This document shows positions 1 to 7,956 of a stretch of 64,000 bases of DNA, one piece after another. Location of the stretch: assembly GCA_013122435.1 (NCBI GenBank), contig WYDT01000004.1:310001-374000 (forward strand), written 5' to 3'. Origin of the DNA: Chloroflexi bacterium AL-N1 (GTDB lineage Bacteria; Chloroflexota; Chloroflexia; Chloroflexales; Roseiflexaceae). The translations under genes were made by a program, and so were the position numbers. Under the pieces are notes generated by a model. The model made no database searches. It saw nothing but the letters and a program-made list of their open reading frames with translations, and was not told the DNA's origin. Position 1 is the stretch's first letter; every line of letters begins with the position of its first letter.

Positions 1-2
1 TG

Positions 3-251
3 AGCAACATGCTTACCGTCGTGGTGGACGTACCCATGCAGTTTCGCTCGTTCTACTGGTACACCGACGACGAACGCCGCGTTTCCAACTTCTTCCATCG
101 CAGCATCCTGAGCGCTCTGCACCGACGCGATGGCGAACGTGCACGGGCGATGATGCAGGAGCATATCTATCGTGGGCGGGACTTTCTGCTGCAACGTATC
201 GATACGATCAATACAACCGCATCAGCACAAGTATCACAGGAGATACCCTAA
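3..251 (+). CDS. GntR-family regulator, C-terminal FCD domain (5' partial)
   Basis: The reading frame is open from the window edge, so only the last ~82 residues are visible. They contain the closing helix of an FCD effector domain: the stretch HRSILSALHRRDGERARAMMQEH is followed by an Arg/Leu-rich helix ending in LLQRIDTIN. FCD-type GntR regulators bind carboxylate or sugar-acid effectors and usually control the neighbouring catabolic genes. The stop codon TAA overlaps the ATG of the next gene (TAATG at 249-253), which implies the two were once translationally coupled. The DNA-binding domain lies outside the window. Since the genes it would control are now pseudogenes, its own integrity upstream cannot be judged. 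Confidence 0.6.
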   Translation, partial: SNMLTVVVDVPMQFRSFYWYTDDERRVSNFFHRSILSALHRRDGERARAMMQEHIYRGRDFLLQRIDTINTTASAQVSQEIP

Positions 252-1429
252 TGGCGACACAACGCCCCTATCGACCACTCGACGACATCCGCGTGCTGGC
301 ACTTGGCGCTTTTCTCGCCGATCCCTTCTGCGGCCAACTGCTCGCCGATTTTGGTGCCGAAGTTATCAAGGTTGAGCCACCCGGCAAAGGCGATCCAATG
401 CGCGAGTGGGGCCGTCATCGGGTGCCGGGTCGCACGCTCTGGTGGCCTATTCTGTCGCGCAACAAAACATCGATTACGCTGGACCTGCGAACCCCCGAGG
501 GCCAGGAGATTGCACGGGAACTGGCCACGCAGTGCGACATTATGGTCGAGAACTTCCGTCCTGGCACCCTCGAAGACTGAGGTCTCAGCTACGACACACT
601 TCGTGAACATAACCTGGCCTGATTATGGTGCGTGTGAGTGGGTTTGGACAGACCAGGCCCTACCGCGACAAGGCCGGGTTTGGGAGCATTGGCGAGGCTA
701 CAGGTGGTATCCGCCTTTGCAACCCTCGGTGCCCTCACAGCCCTCCACCACCGCCAACGCAGCGGGACCGGGCAAGTCGTCGATATTGGCATTTATGAGG
801 GCATTCTGGCGCTGATGGAAAGCATGATCCCTGAATACCAACTGGCCGGACATATTCGCGAGCGTACCGACAATACTCTCCCCAATGTTGCGCCATCCAA
901 CATCTACCTGACCAAAGACAATGGTTGGTTTGCTATTGCCGGAAATGCAGACAATGTGTTTCGACGACTCTGTGCCGCAATGGGACAACCTGATCTCATC
1001 GATGATCCTCGGTACGACAATCATGCAGCCCGTGGCACCAACCAGGCAGAACTGGATGATCTCATCACAGCGTGGAGCATTGGCCACACTGCCGACGAAT
1101 TACAAACCCTCATGGACGAGTATGGTGTTCCCGCCGGCCGGATTTACACCGCTAAAGAGATGCTGACCGACCCTCACTTTGCGGCACGACAATCGATCAT
1201 TGGTGTGCAAGACCCCGAACTGGGCGAAATCAAAATGCAGAACGTGATGCCACGACTGAGCGAGACTCCCGGCGGTGTCGACTGGACCGACCCATCGCTA
1301 GGTCAACACAACACCGAGATTTATGAGGGCCTACTGGGAATAACCACAACACATATCGCGGAACTACAAGATGTTGATCAGCGTCTACCTGATCATGGTT
1401 TTCGATCCGCAGATCCTCTTCAACGATAG
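251..1429 (+). pseudogene. CaiB/BaiF-type family III CoA-transferase, degraded
   Basis: The 5' part reads as a normal CoA-transferase N-terminus (VLALGAFLADPFCGQLLADF, then GAEVIKVEPPGKGDPMREWG and ENFRPGTLED). It stops at an in-frame TGA at 578-580 where the family has Trp. Homology resumes as [11 protein letters not shown] in the same frame, then shifts by one base near 616 ([12 protein letters not shown] in the next frame). A further internal deletion of roughly 24 codons near 708-720, between GGIR and [12 protein letters not shown], is inferred from the usual family layout. The frame then stays open to 1429 with a good C-terminal half ([23 protein letters not shown]). The last ~20 codons are not CaiB-like because the gene has been joined to a hydantoinase remnant near 1370. 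Three independent lesions make sequencing error unlikely. Confidence 0.85.
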
Positions 1430-2422
1430 CTTTTATCCGCTCCTGAATGTCACTATGCCAAAGGGCAGCCTGATCCAGCCAGAATTCCCGGCAGCGCTCG
1501 GCTATCGCACACACGCGCTGACCCGTCTGTTTGATGTGCTCGGCGGAGCATTGGCCAAGCGTGCGCCTGAGTTTACAACGGCAGCAGGCTATGGCACCAG
1601 TCCCTATCCGCTCTACAACGGCTACGACAAAGAAGGTGAGTTCTTCTAACTAATGGAGATCACCTATGGTGGCCTCCCCGGTCGGCCAATCGGTGACGGC
1701 ATGGATGGGCATTCCTGTTGGCCTTTGTTTACGAACATCCCCACCGAATACCTGGAAAGCTACTATCCCATTCGCATCGATGCCTACTCCAGCATCATGG
1801 ACAACGGCGGCGCAGGTTTCCACCGTGGCGGCAATGGCATCGAAAAGGTGTACACCTTCCTCGAACCGGGCGAAATCAGCATCCACGACGACCGCTGGCT
1901 GACTCCACCGTGGGCATTCTGGGCGGTACCCCAGGGATGCGCTCACAAAAACTGCTGCGTCGTGCCGATGGCACAGCAGAGGTGCTGCCAAGCAAGTGTG
2001 ATCGCATCGTGATCGAACCAGGCGACCAATTCGTGTACCGCACTGCCGGTGGTAGTGGCTGGAAAGATCCACTCACACGACCAGCAGCACTCGTGCAGCG
2101 TGACGTGCAGTATGGACTGGTGAGTCATGCGAAGGCTGTACAGGATTATGGTGTTATACTAACCGCATCGCTTGAGATTAACGCAGCAGCCACTGAGACC
2201 AAACATGCCGAGATCGCAACAGCCCGTGGCCAGGTAAAGGACTTCGACTTTGGCCCATCGCTCGATGAGTTGGTAGCGACGGCGCAGGAGCAGACTGGCC
2301 TGCCAACACCGCAAAAACCACAGCCAGTCAAGTGGGCTGTGGCTAAAATGCAACGTCGCGCACAGTTAGAAGCAACCAATGGAAGCGTCAGCAAAGGAAA
2401 AGAGTCAACTGCCAAAGTGTAG
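1371..2422 (+). pseudogene. Hydantoinase B / N-methylhydantoinase B subunit, 5'-truncated and frameshifted
   Basis: Homology to HyuB-type ATP-dependent hydantoinase/oxoprolinase B subunits begins abruptly near 1371 (FDPQILFND, then PKGSLIQPEFPAALGYRT), so about the first 250 residues are missing. An in-frame TAA lies at 1647-1649. The same frame continues with GLPGRPIGDGMDGHSCWP and NGGAGFHRGGNGIEKVYTFL until a one-base loss near 1911-1914. The remainder follows in another frame (GILGGTPGMRSQKLLRR, GGSGWKDPLTR) to the stop at 2422. The truncation point abuts the CoA-transferase remnant, suggesting a deletion that removed the end of one gene, any gene between them (HyuA would be expected) and the start of this one. 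The product would not be functional. Confidence 0.85.
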
Positions 2423-2503
2423 TAAAAATCGAAGCATGAGGTTAGAGAGGTTTTATCGATCTTTCTGGCCTCTCATCAGGCATATTCTAGCAAAGGATGT
2501 GGC

Positions 2504-2707
2504 ATGTCATTCAACAATCTCGCATCCGACTATAAAAATCATGGTCTGGCAGGATGTGTTGGTTTTGGAGAACGCCCGGCCCTGTTGGTGGTTGACTTTA
2601 TCAAAGCCTACACAACCCCCGACTCACCGCTCTATGCGGCCCCTGGGATCCCTGATGTCATCGATCAAGTTGTGACGCTGAGGATTCTCGTGAATATAAC
2701 TGACTAA
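2504..2707 (+). pseudogene. Isochorismatase / N-carbamoylsarcosine-amidase-type hydrolase, N-terminal stump
   Basis: A good Shine-Dalgarno (AAAGGA) precedes ATG 2504. The first ~50 residues match cysteine hydrolases of the isochorismatase superfamily: GFGERPALLVVDFIKAYTTP holds the catalytic Asp region (VVDF), followed by SPLYAAPG. The similarity ends near 2650-2660, where the sequence passes into a transposase remnant on the opposite strand, so the Lys and Cys catalytic residues and the rest of the ~200-residue protein are gone. N-carbamoylsarcosine amidases commonly accompany HyuAB hydantoinases, which fits the neighbours and supports a former hydantoin/creatinine-type degradation cluster (inference). 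Confidence 0.7.
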
Positions 2708-3105
2708 CCGAACAAAATAGTTTTCAGTTGTAACAGGAATGCGTCTAAAAGGATGTTCAAACAAGCTGCCAGTACGCTTGTAAGCACTATTCATGTCTTT
2801 GGTGTAGGCATTCAATAGGTTTGAAAAGTGTTGACTTGGGGATATACATTTCGATGTTTTAGCAGATTTTGGTACCTTCTTGTTTATCTCCTCAGATGCC
2901 TTTATGCGTACCAACAAATGAAAGTGATTGGGCAAAAGACAATAGGCGAGAGTATCAGCCACTGCATCAATATGGCAGGTGTATAAATTCAGAAAATAAG
3001 CGTAATTTCGCCTTCTCTGAAGAGATTCTCACGATTGTTACCTCGATTGAAAATATGATAGTACGTGTTATATTGTAGCGGTGCTGGGCCAGTTATAATC
3101 GTCAT
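2624..3105 (-). pseudogene. REP-associated (Y1/IS200-like) transposase, frameshifted
   Basis: Read on the minus strand from ATG 3105, the sequence gives YNTYYHIFNRGNNRENLF, the standard start of REP-associated tyrosine transposases. The frame is lost near 3001-3015 and resumes in another frame as NLYTCHIDAVADT and then YCLLPNHFHLLVRI, the HxH metal-binding motif of the Y1 family. It continues through KRTGSLFEHPFRR and YIHENPQRH, the usual C-terminal block. The catalytic Tyr region is recognisable, but the frameshift makes the copy inactive as it stands. Its 3' end overlaps the cut isochorismatase-like gene, so insertion or rearrangement here probably truncated that gene. No clear flanking REP hairpins or target duplication were identified. 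Confidence 0.8.
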
Positions 3106-3156
3106 CTATGGGCAACCCTAAAGGTCTACCCTATTTAAAAAAAACGGAGCCTCACC

Positions 3157-4827
3157 TTGTCTAATTCGCTTTCCAATCAGCAACAATCAGACCCTAAAGG
3201 TCTCACTTTAATTCGCGGTGCACAGGTGGTTGATGGAACAGGCAGCCCTTGGTTTTATAGTGATGTGGCAATCCAGGGAAACCACATTGCCGCGATCACT
3301 TCATCAGGACATATACCACCAGAACAGGCAAGCGAAATTATCGATGCTGCAGGGATGGTAGTATGCCCTGGGTTTATCGATATCCTCAGTCACTCGATTC
3401 TCCCACTGATGGTCGATGGGCGCTGCCTTTCTAAGATTATGCAGGGCGTAACCACCGAAATCATGGGCGAGTCTTGGACACCTGCGCCCTTTGGCGGTCT
3501 CATTAGCGATCCTTTCGGACATAGCCCCTATTCTCATCATATTGAGGAGTGGCAACAACGTGCCCAGACATGGCATCGTTTGCGAGACTGGTTGGATGCG
3601 ATGATTGAACATGGCGTAACACCAAACATTGGCACATTTCTTGGTGGTGGTACACTACGAGAGTATGCTAAGGGTCTGACGATGGGGAAAGCGTCACCGG
3701 ATGAACGAGCTACCATGGAGCACATAGCACGTGAAGCGATGGAGGACGGTGCTTTTGGTGTGTCATATGCACTGATCTACCCACCTGATGCCTATGTGGA
3801 AACAGACGAACTTATTGCAGTGTGCAAAGTGGTAGCCGAATATGGTGGCATCTATATTACACATTTACGATCTGAGGCAGATCGATTGGTTGAAAGTGTT
3901 GAAGAAGCGTTACAGATCGGAACCCAAGCGCATATTCCAGTAGAAATCTATCATCTTAAAGCCGCTGGAAAACGCAACTGGTGCAAGGTACCCGAAGTTA
4001 TCAAACTCATAGATAAGGCACGTGCTGAAGGACTTGACATCACTGCCGATATGTATCCATACATCGCTGCAGGAACCGGTCTCACCTCAGTTCTGCCACC
4101 ATGGGCTGAAGCAGATGGTAAACTCTTTAGTAATCTGCTTGATCCTCAGATGCGCGCAAAGATTCGTGCCGAAGTCTTAAACCCATCTGATGGCTGGGAA
4201 CCTCTGGCCGATTTATGCGGTATTGACGGGGTGATGGTTATTGGCATGAAACAGCCTGAAAATCAAGCGTATGTTGGCAAAAGACTCGACCAGATCGCAG
4301 CTGTACGCGGACAGGAATGGGTTGATACTGTCTTTGACCTGCTTCTTTCTGAACGCCAACGTATTAACACGATCTATTTTGCGATGCAGGAAGATAATCT
4401 CAAACTTCAGCTTCAACAACCCTGGATGAAGATTTCGACGGATGCAGGTGGGGTCGACCCTGACTGGGCTGCGGCGCTTGGCCCCTTCCATCCACGTGCC
4501 TACGGTACATATCCACGAGTGCTTGGTAAATATGTACGAGAAGAACAGGTTATTCCACTTGAAGATGCTATTCGTAAAATGAGTTCTGCTGTAGCTAATC
4601 GTTTGGGGTTACGTAATCGTGGACTGCTCCGACCAGGTTACTATGCCGATATGGTCATCTTTGATCCACAAACAATTGGCGACCGAGCCACATTCGAGGA
4701 GCCACATCAATTGGCAGTTGGGGTCCGTGATGTATGGGTGAATGGCGTACGAGCATTGGCAAATGGAAAACATACCGGGGCAACACCAGGGATGATTGTG
4801 AATGGACCAGGGGCCAACTATAGCTAG
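3157..4827 (+). CDS. D-aminoacylase-like amidohydrolase
   Basis: The 556-residue product belongs to the amidohydrolase superfamily near N-acyl-D-amino-acid deacylases, which hydrolyse N-acyl amino acids using one or two metals in a TIM barrel. The start is TTG 3157, with GGAG eight bases upstream. Visible landmarks are the N-terminal beta-sandwich strand (LIRGAQVVDGTGSPW), GMVVCPGFID, ITHLRSEAD, YHLKAAGKR, STDAGG and the C-terminal return strand (RGLLRPGYYADMVIFDP). The usual HxH metal motif after GFID is changed to ILSHS, and the Cys ligand region (normally GNCG) reads GESW. It therefore belongs to an atypical subfamily, and substrate and metal content are uncertain. It is the only intact gene of the left-hand catabolic region and may have served the same N-carbamoyl/N-acyl amino-acid pathway. 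Confidence 0.8.
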   Translation: MSNSLSNQQQSDPKGLTLIRGAQVVDGTGSPWFYSDVAIQGNHIAAITSSGHIPPEQASEIIDAAGMVVCPGFIDILSHSILPLMVDGRCLSKIMQGVTTEIMGESWTPAPFGGLISDPFGHSPYSHHIEEWQQRAQTWHRLRDWLDAMIEHGVTPNIGTFLGGGTLREYAKGLTMGKASPDERATMEHIAREAMEDGAFGVSYALIYPPDAYVETDELIAVCKVVAEYGGIYITHLRSEADRLVESVEEALQIGTQAHIPVEIYHLKAAGKRNWCKVPEVIKLIDKARAEGLDITADMYPYIAAGTGLTSVLPPWAEADGKLFSNLLDPQMRAKIRAEVLNPSDGWEPLADLCGIDGVMVIGMKQPENQAYVGKRLDQIAAVRGQEWVDTVFDLLLSERQRINTIYFAMQEDNLKLQLQQPWMKISTDAGGVDPDWAAALGPFHPRAYGTYPRVLGKYVREEQVIPLEDAIRKMSSAVANRLGLRNRGLLRPGYYADMVIFDPQTIGDRATFEEPHQLAVGVRDVWVNGVRALANGKHTGATPGMIVNGPGANYS

Positions 4828-4839
4828 GTTAAAAATACT

Positions 4840-4938
4840 CAGAGATTATAGAAGATCTTACCCACGCAGTAGAAGAATGGTGTTGTGAGTTCTCCCTATA
4901 ATCTCTGTATAGTGAACGGGGATTGTTGTACAATCCCC
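4840..4938. terminator. Two inverted repeats between convergent genes
   Basis: A perfect 12-bp inverted repeat (CAGAGATTATAG at 4840-4851, complement at 4896-4907) is followed by a tight 9-bp hairpin (GGGGATTGT at 4918-4926, TGT loop, complement at 4930-4938). They lie between the converging amidohydrolase and glycerate kinase genes and probably end transcription from both sides. Neither has a strong U-run on either strand. Confidence 0.55.
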
Positions 4939-5001
4939 CGATTGAAGCCTTGAAGGATGGTTTGTCTACGCTTAACGCTCCTTCTCTATGAAACACTCAG
5001 G

Positions 5002-6246
5002 TTATAAGTTATGTAGACCATGTGGTACATTGATTACTGCACGGCGAGGTATATAATGCTCAGTCTTCACAGGTATCGTAGCAACACTCTGACGTGCGAG
5101 TTGCTGACCAATTAAGACCATACGCATCATACGTTCGGCTGCCTGCTCAAGAAGAGGGCCTGCCTGAGTAATCGCTTCAGCAAGTGTACACGGCGCATTC
5201 AAAATACTTGCAAACGAGTCAATGCCATAATCAAAGTTAATGTCTGCGTCTTTGCCAATTGTGCCAGCCAGTGCAATCACAGGCAGTCCATACTGTTTCG
5301 CACGGCGAGCCACCTCGGCAGGAATTTTGCCGCGTGGCGTTTGGAAATCGATACCACCCTCAGCCGTAAAGACAATATCAGCCTGTTGCAGCAAGGTATC
5401 GATCTCGAGATATTGCATGACAATGTCATAACGGGGATGCAATGTGGCGCCGAGTAGTGCTTGTAATCCAGCACCAAGACCACCTGATGCACCACTCCCT
5501 GGAGCCTCATACACAGCGTGACCTGTGTCCTGCTCAATCACTGCGGCGTAGCAATCCAATGCGCTGGCAAGACGCTCAACGGTTTCAGGCGAGGCGCCTT
5601 TCTGGGGTCCAAAGACCCGCGCAACACCATTAGGGCCACACAATACGTTGTGCCAGTTACATGCCACATCAATCTGAACCTCATCCAATCGTGGATCACG
5701 GCCAGACATATCGATGCGGTCAAGGCACTCAAGTTCACCACCACCAAAGCCCAGATCCTGACCATATACGTCGAGTAACCGAATACCCAGCGCCTGAGCA
5801 GCACCCGCACCACCATCATTGGTGCCAGAGTCGCCACAACCAATGAGAATTCGTTGTGCACCAGCATCAAGGACCGCACGGATAAGTTCACCGACACCGT
5901 ACGTAGTTGTGATAAGAGGGTCACGTGAGTCACCAGGAACCAGTCGTAAACCTGCGGCGGCAGCCATCTCGAGTACAGCCGTCTTTGGTCCATTTCCACC
6001 CAAAATCCCAAAGTGTGATTGCACAGGCCGACCCACTGGCCCAGTAACGGTGAGATGATGTAACGTCCCGTCCGTCGCTGCAACTAATGCTTTGGTAAAA
6101 CCTTCACCACCATCAACGAGAGGAGCCTTTACAATACTTGCACTTGGCAAGGCATTCTGTATACCTTTGGCAATATGCTCCGCCGCTTCATCCGCTCCCA
6201 AACTTTCTTTGAAACCTGATGGTGCAATCACAACTTTGAGTGGCAT
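5002..6246 (-). CDS. Glycerate 2-kinase (GlxK/GarK type)
   Basis: This enzyme phosphorylates D-glycerate to 2-phosphoglycerate with ATP, feeding glyoxylate-derived carbon into glycolysis. The N-terminus VVIAPSGFKESLGADEAA is the signature of the class-I glycerate kinase family. PLVDGGEGFTKALV, IGCGDSGTNDGGAG, ACNWHNVLCGPNGVARVFGPQKGA and TAEGGIDFQTPRGK are the other conserved blocks. The length (414) is slightly above the usual ~380 because of a tail ending in GLHNL. The start ATG 6246 has AGGAG at the right distance. It is a lone gene on the minus strand, convergent with the amidohydrolase. A glycolate oxidase fusion elsewhere in the window (56520-59273) would supply the same C2/C3 route. 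Confidence 0.92.
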   Translation of the reverse strand: MPLKVVIAPSGFKESLGADEAAEHIAKGIQNALPSASIVKAPLVDGGEGFTKALVAATDGTLHHLTVTGPVGRPVQSHFGILGGNGPKTAVLEMAAAAGLRLVPGDSRDPLITTTYGVGELIRAVLDAGAQRILIGCGDSGTNDGGAGAAQALGIRLLDVYGQDLGFGGGELECLDRIDMSGRDPRLDEVQIDVACNWHNVLCGPNGVARVFGPQKGASPETVERLASALDCYAAVIEQDTGHAVYEAPGSGASGGLGAGLQALLGATLHPRYDIVMQYLEIDTLLQQADIVFTAEGGIDFQTPRGKIPAEVARRAKQYGLPVIALAGTIGKDADINFDYGIDSFASILNAPCTLAEAITQAGPLLEQAAERMMRMVLIGQQLARQSVATIPVKTEHYIPRRAVINVPHGLHNL

Positions 6247-6411
6247 TTTAGCGCTCCTTGTATCTTACAGTCCTAATAAAACGTTGTCCGGCTTAACAAA
6301 CTGTTATCATATATGTCTTGTTATAAAAGAGGGGAACGCCATTATAAAAATACATACAATACAAGCATTTTCTAAAAGTCATTGCAAAATGTCCATTTAG
6401 GTCATCATAAA

Positions 6412-6439
6412 GGGGAATGCCAGATAGCTAGGCACCCCC
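6412..6439 (-). terminator. Hairpin downstream of the PLP enzyme
   Basis: On the minus strand, GGGGGTGCC pairs with GGCATTCCCC across a 9-base loop and is followed by TTTATG. It lies about 30 bases past the stop of the PLP gene and fits a weak intrinsic terminator. Confidence 0.5.
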
Positions 6440-6468
6440 AAATCACACATGACACATTTGGTTAGCTA

Positions 6469-7617
6469 TTACACAAGTGCTTGCTCAATATCAGCAACAA
6501 GATCTTCCTCTTCTTCAATCCCCACTGAGAGACGCACTAATCCCGCAGGAACTTCAAGCGTTGATCCAGCAACACTGGCATGGGTCATCGCAGCAGGCAA
6601 CTCGATCAGGCTCTCTACACCACCCAGACTCTCCGCCAGCGTGAACAGCTTTGTACGCGTCACCATCTTGCGACCAGCCGTCTCACCACCCTGTAACACT
6701 AACGAGATCATCCCTCCAAAACCGTGCATTTGACGCTGTGCTAGTTCATATTGCGCGTGTGATGGCAAACCGGGATAAATCACTTGCTCCACTAATGGAT
6801 GCTCTTCCAGTAAACGCGCTATAGCAAGGGCATTTGCTTCATGAGCACGCATACGCACCGCAAGCGTCTTGAGTCCGCGCAACACCAACCAGCTATCGAA
6901 CGCACCAGGGACAGCCCCAGCAGCGTTTTGGAGAAACTTGAGCTGGGTGTAGAGCCCTTCATCTGCTACCACAACCGCACCACCAACCACATCACTATGC
7001 CCACCAATATACTTGGTGGTGCTATACAGCACTATATCGGCACCAAGATCAAGTGGCCGTTGAAAATACGGTGATGCAAAGGTATTGTCAACCACGACAC
7101 GAATACCACGTGGTTTGGCAATCTGTGTAATCGTTGCGATATCTGCTAATTTCAACAGGGGATTGGTTGGCGACTCCAACCAGATCAGTTTCGTTTCTGG
7201 GCGAATAGCCGCCGCCACTTGGTCACTGTTGCTGGTATTCACATAGTCAAAGGTAAGACCATGACGGGTGAAAACCTTATCAAATAAGCGATACGTTCCT
7301 CCATAGACATCATCACCACAAATAATGTGATCCCCAGCCGAAAGCATGAGCAGTACTGTTGTCTCAGCAGCTAATCCAGAGGCAAATGTCACTGCATAGT
7401 GACCATTGTCCAGCGCCGCCAGTGCTTCTTCAAGTGCCGTGCGGGTCGGGTTGTCGGTGCGGGCATATTCGTAACCCTTATGCACTCCTATATCGTCCTG
7501 TGCAAACGTCGATGTTTGATAGATCGGCACAACCACCGCACCAGTAGCTGGCTCTGGGTCTTGGCCTACATGAATAGCGCGAGTCGCAAATCCATACTGC
7601 GTGCCATTGTTCTTCAT
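6469..7617 (-). CDS. metB: Cys/Met-metabolism PLP enzyme (cystathionine gamma-synthase/lyase)
   Basis: The 382-residue protein has the full signature of the trans-sulfuration PLP family: TRAIHVGQDPEPATGAVV at the start, YEYARTDNPTR (phosphate contacts from the partner subunit), FASGLAAE, SPTNPLL, VVDNTFASPY and the Schiff-base lysine in STTKYIGGHSDVVGG. The C-terminal LAESLGGVESLIELPAAMTH and LVRLSVGIE are also present. The cytosolic tetramer either makes cystathionine from an O-acylhomoserine and cysteine or cleaves it; the sequence alone does not separate synthase from lyase. Start ATG 7617 is preceded by GAGGG. It is a single-gene unit with its own upstream region. Confidence 0.9.
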   Translation of the reverse strand: MKNNGTQYGFATRAIHVGQDPEPATGAVVVPIYQTSTFAQDDIGVHKGYEYARTDNPTRTALEEALAALDNGHYAVTFASGLAAETTVLLMLSAGDHIICGDDVYGGTYRLFDKVFTRHGLTFDYVNTSNSDQVAAAIRPETKLIWLESPTNPLLKLADIATITQIAKPRGIRVVVDNTFASPYFQRPLDLGADIVLYSTTKYIGGHSDVVGGAVVVADEGLYTQLKFLQNAAGAVPGAFDSWLVLRGLKTLAVRMRAHEANALAIARLLEEHPLVEQVIYPGLPSHAQYELAQRQMHGFGGMISLVLQGGETAGRKMVTRTKLFTLAESLGGVESLIELPAAMTHASVAGSTLEVPAGLVRLSVGIEEEEDLVADIEQALV

Positions 7618-7956
7618 AGTGTTCCCTCATTCAACGTGGTTCTCACCATACAAAAATAGCATGATCTACTTTCAATTTGTAAGTCTGATTATAGCATCCG
7701 TAATCATGACAAAGCATAGTCCCACACATCCTTATCACTCTTTATCGTACCACAACAACTTTCCTGAGCAATCTGACATCAAGAATCACTAGACGATACT
7801 ATCGTTTAGTGGTATGCTTGAATGAGTTCACCATATGGTGTAATAAGACCAATTCCCTCATAACAAAGACTATGTTAGTACTAACCTAATGAGAAGGTTT
7901 GTAACTTCCTCAAAGACCATGGATGTACATAATAAAACAAACATCGAGTCTGGACT
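7618..7956. promoter_or_regulatory. Divergent promoter region with two small palindromes
   Basis: This 339-base, AT-rich stretch separates the divergent PLP gene and histidine kinase. It contains the palindrome ACGATA-C-TATCGT (7793-7805) and GTTAGTACTAAC (7874-7885), either of which could be an operator. No SAM riboswitch or T-box core was recognised upstream of the sulfur-metabolism gene, and no gene is visible. Confidence 0.35.

Noticed and set aside
7618..7956. SAM riboswitch upstream of the PLP enzyme
   Set aside because: No S-box core motifs could be read on the minus strand; only small palindromes were present.
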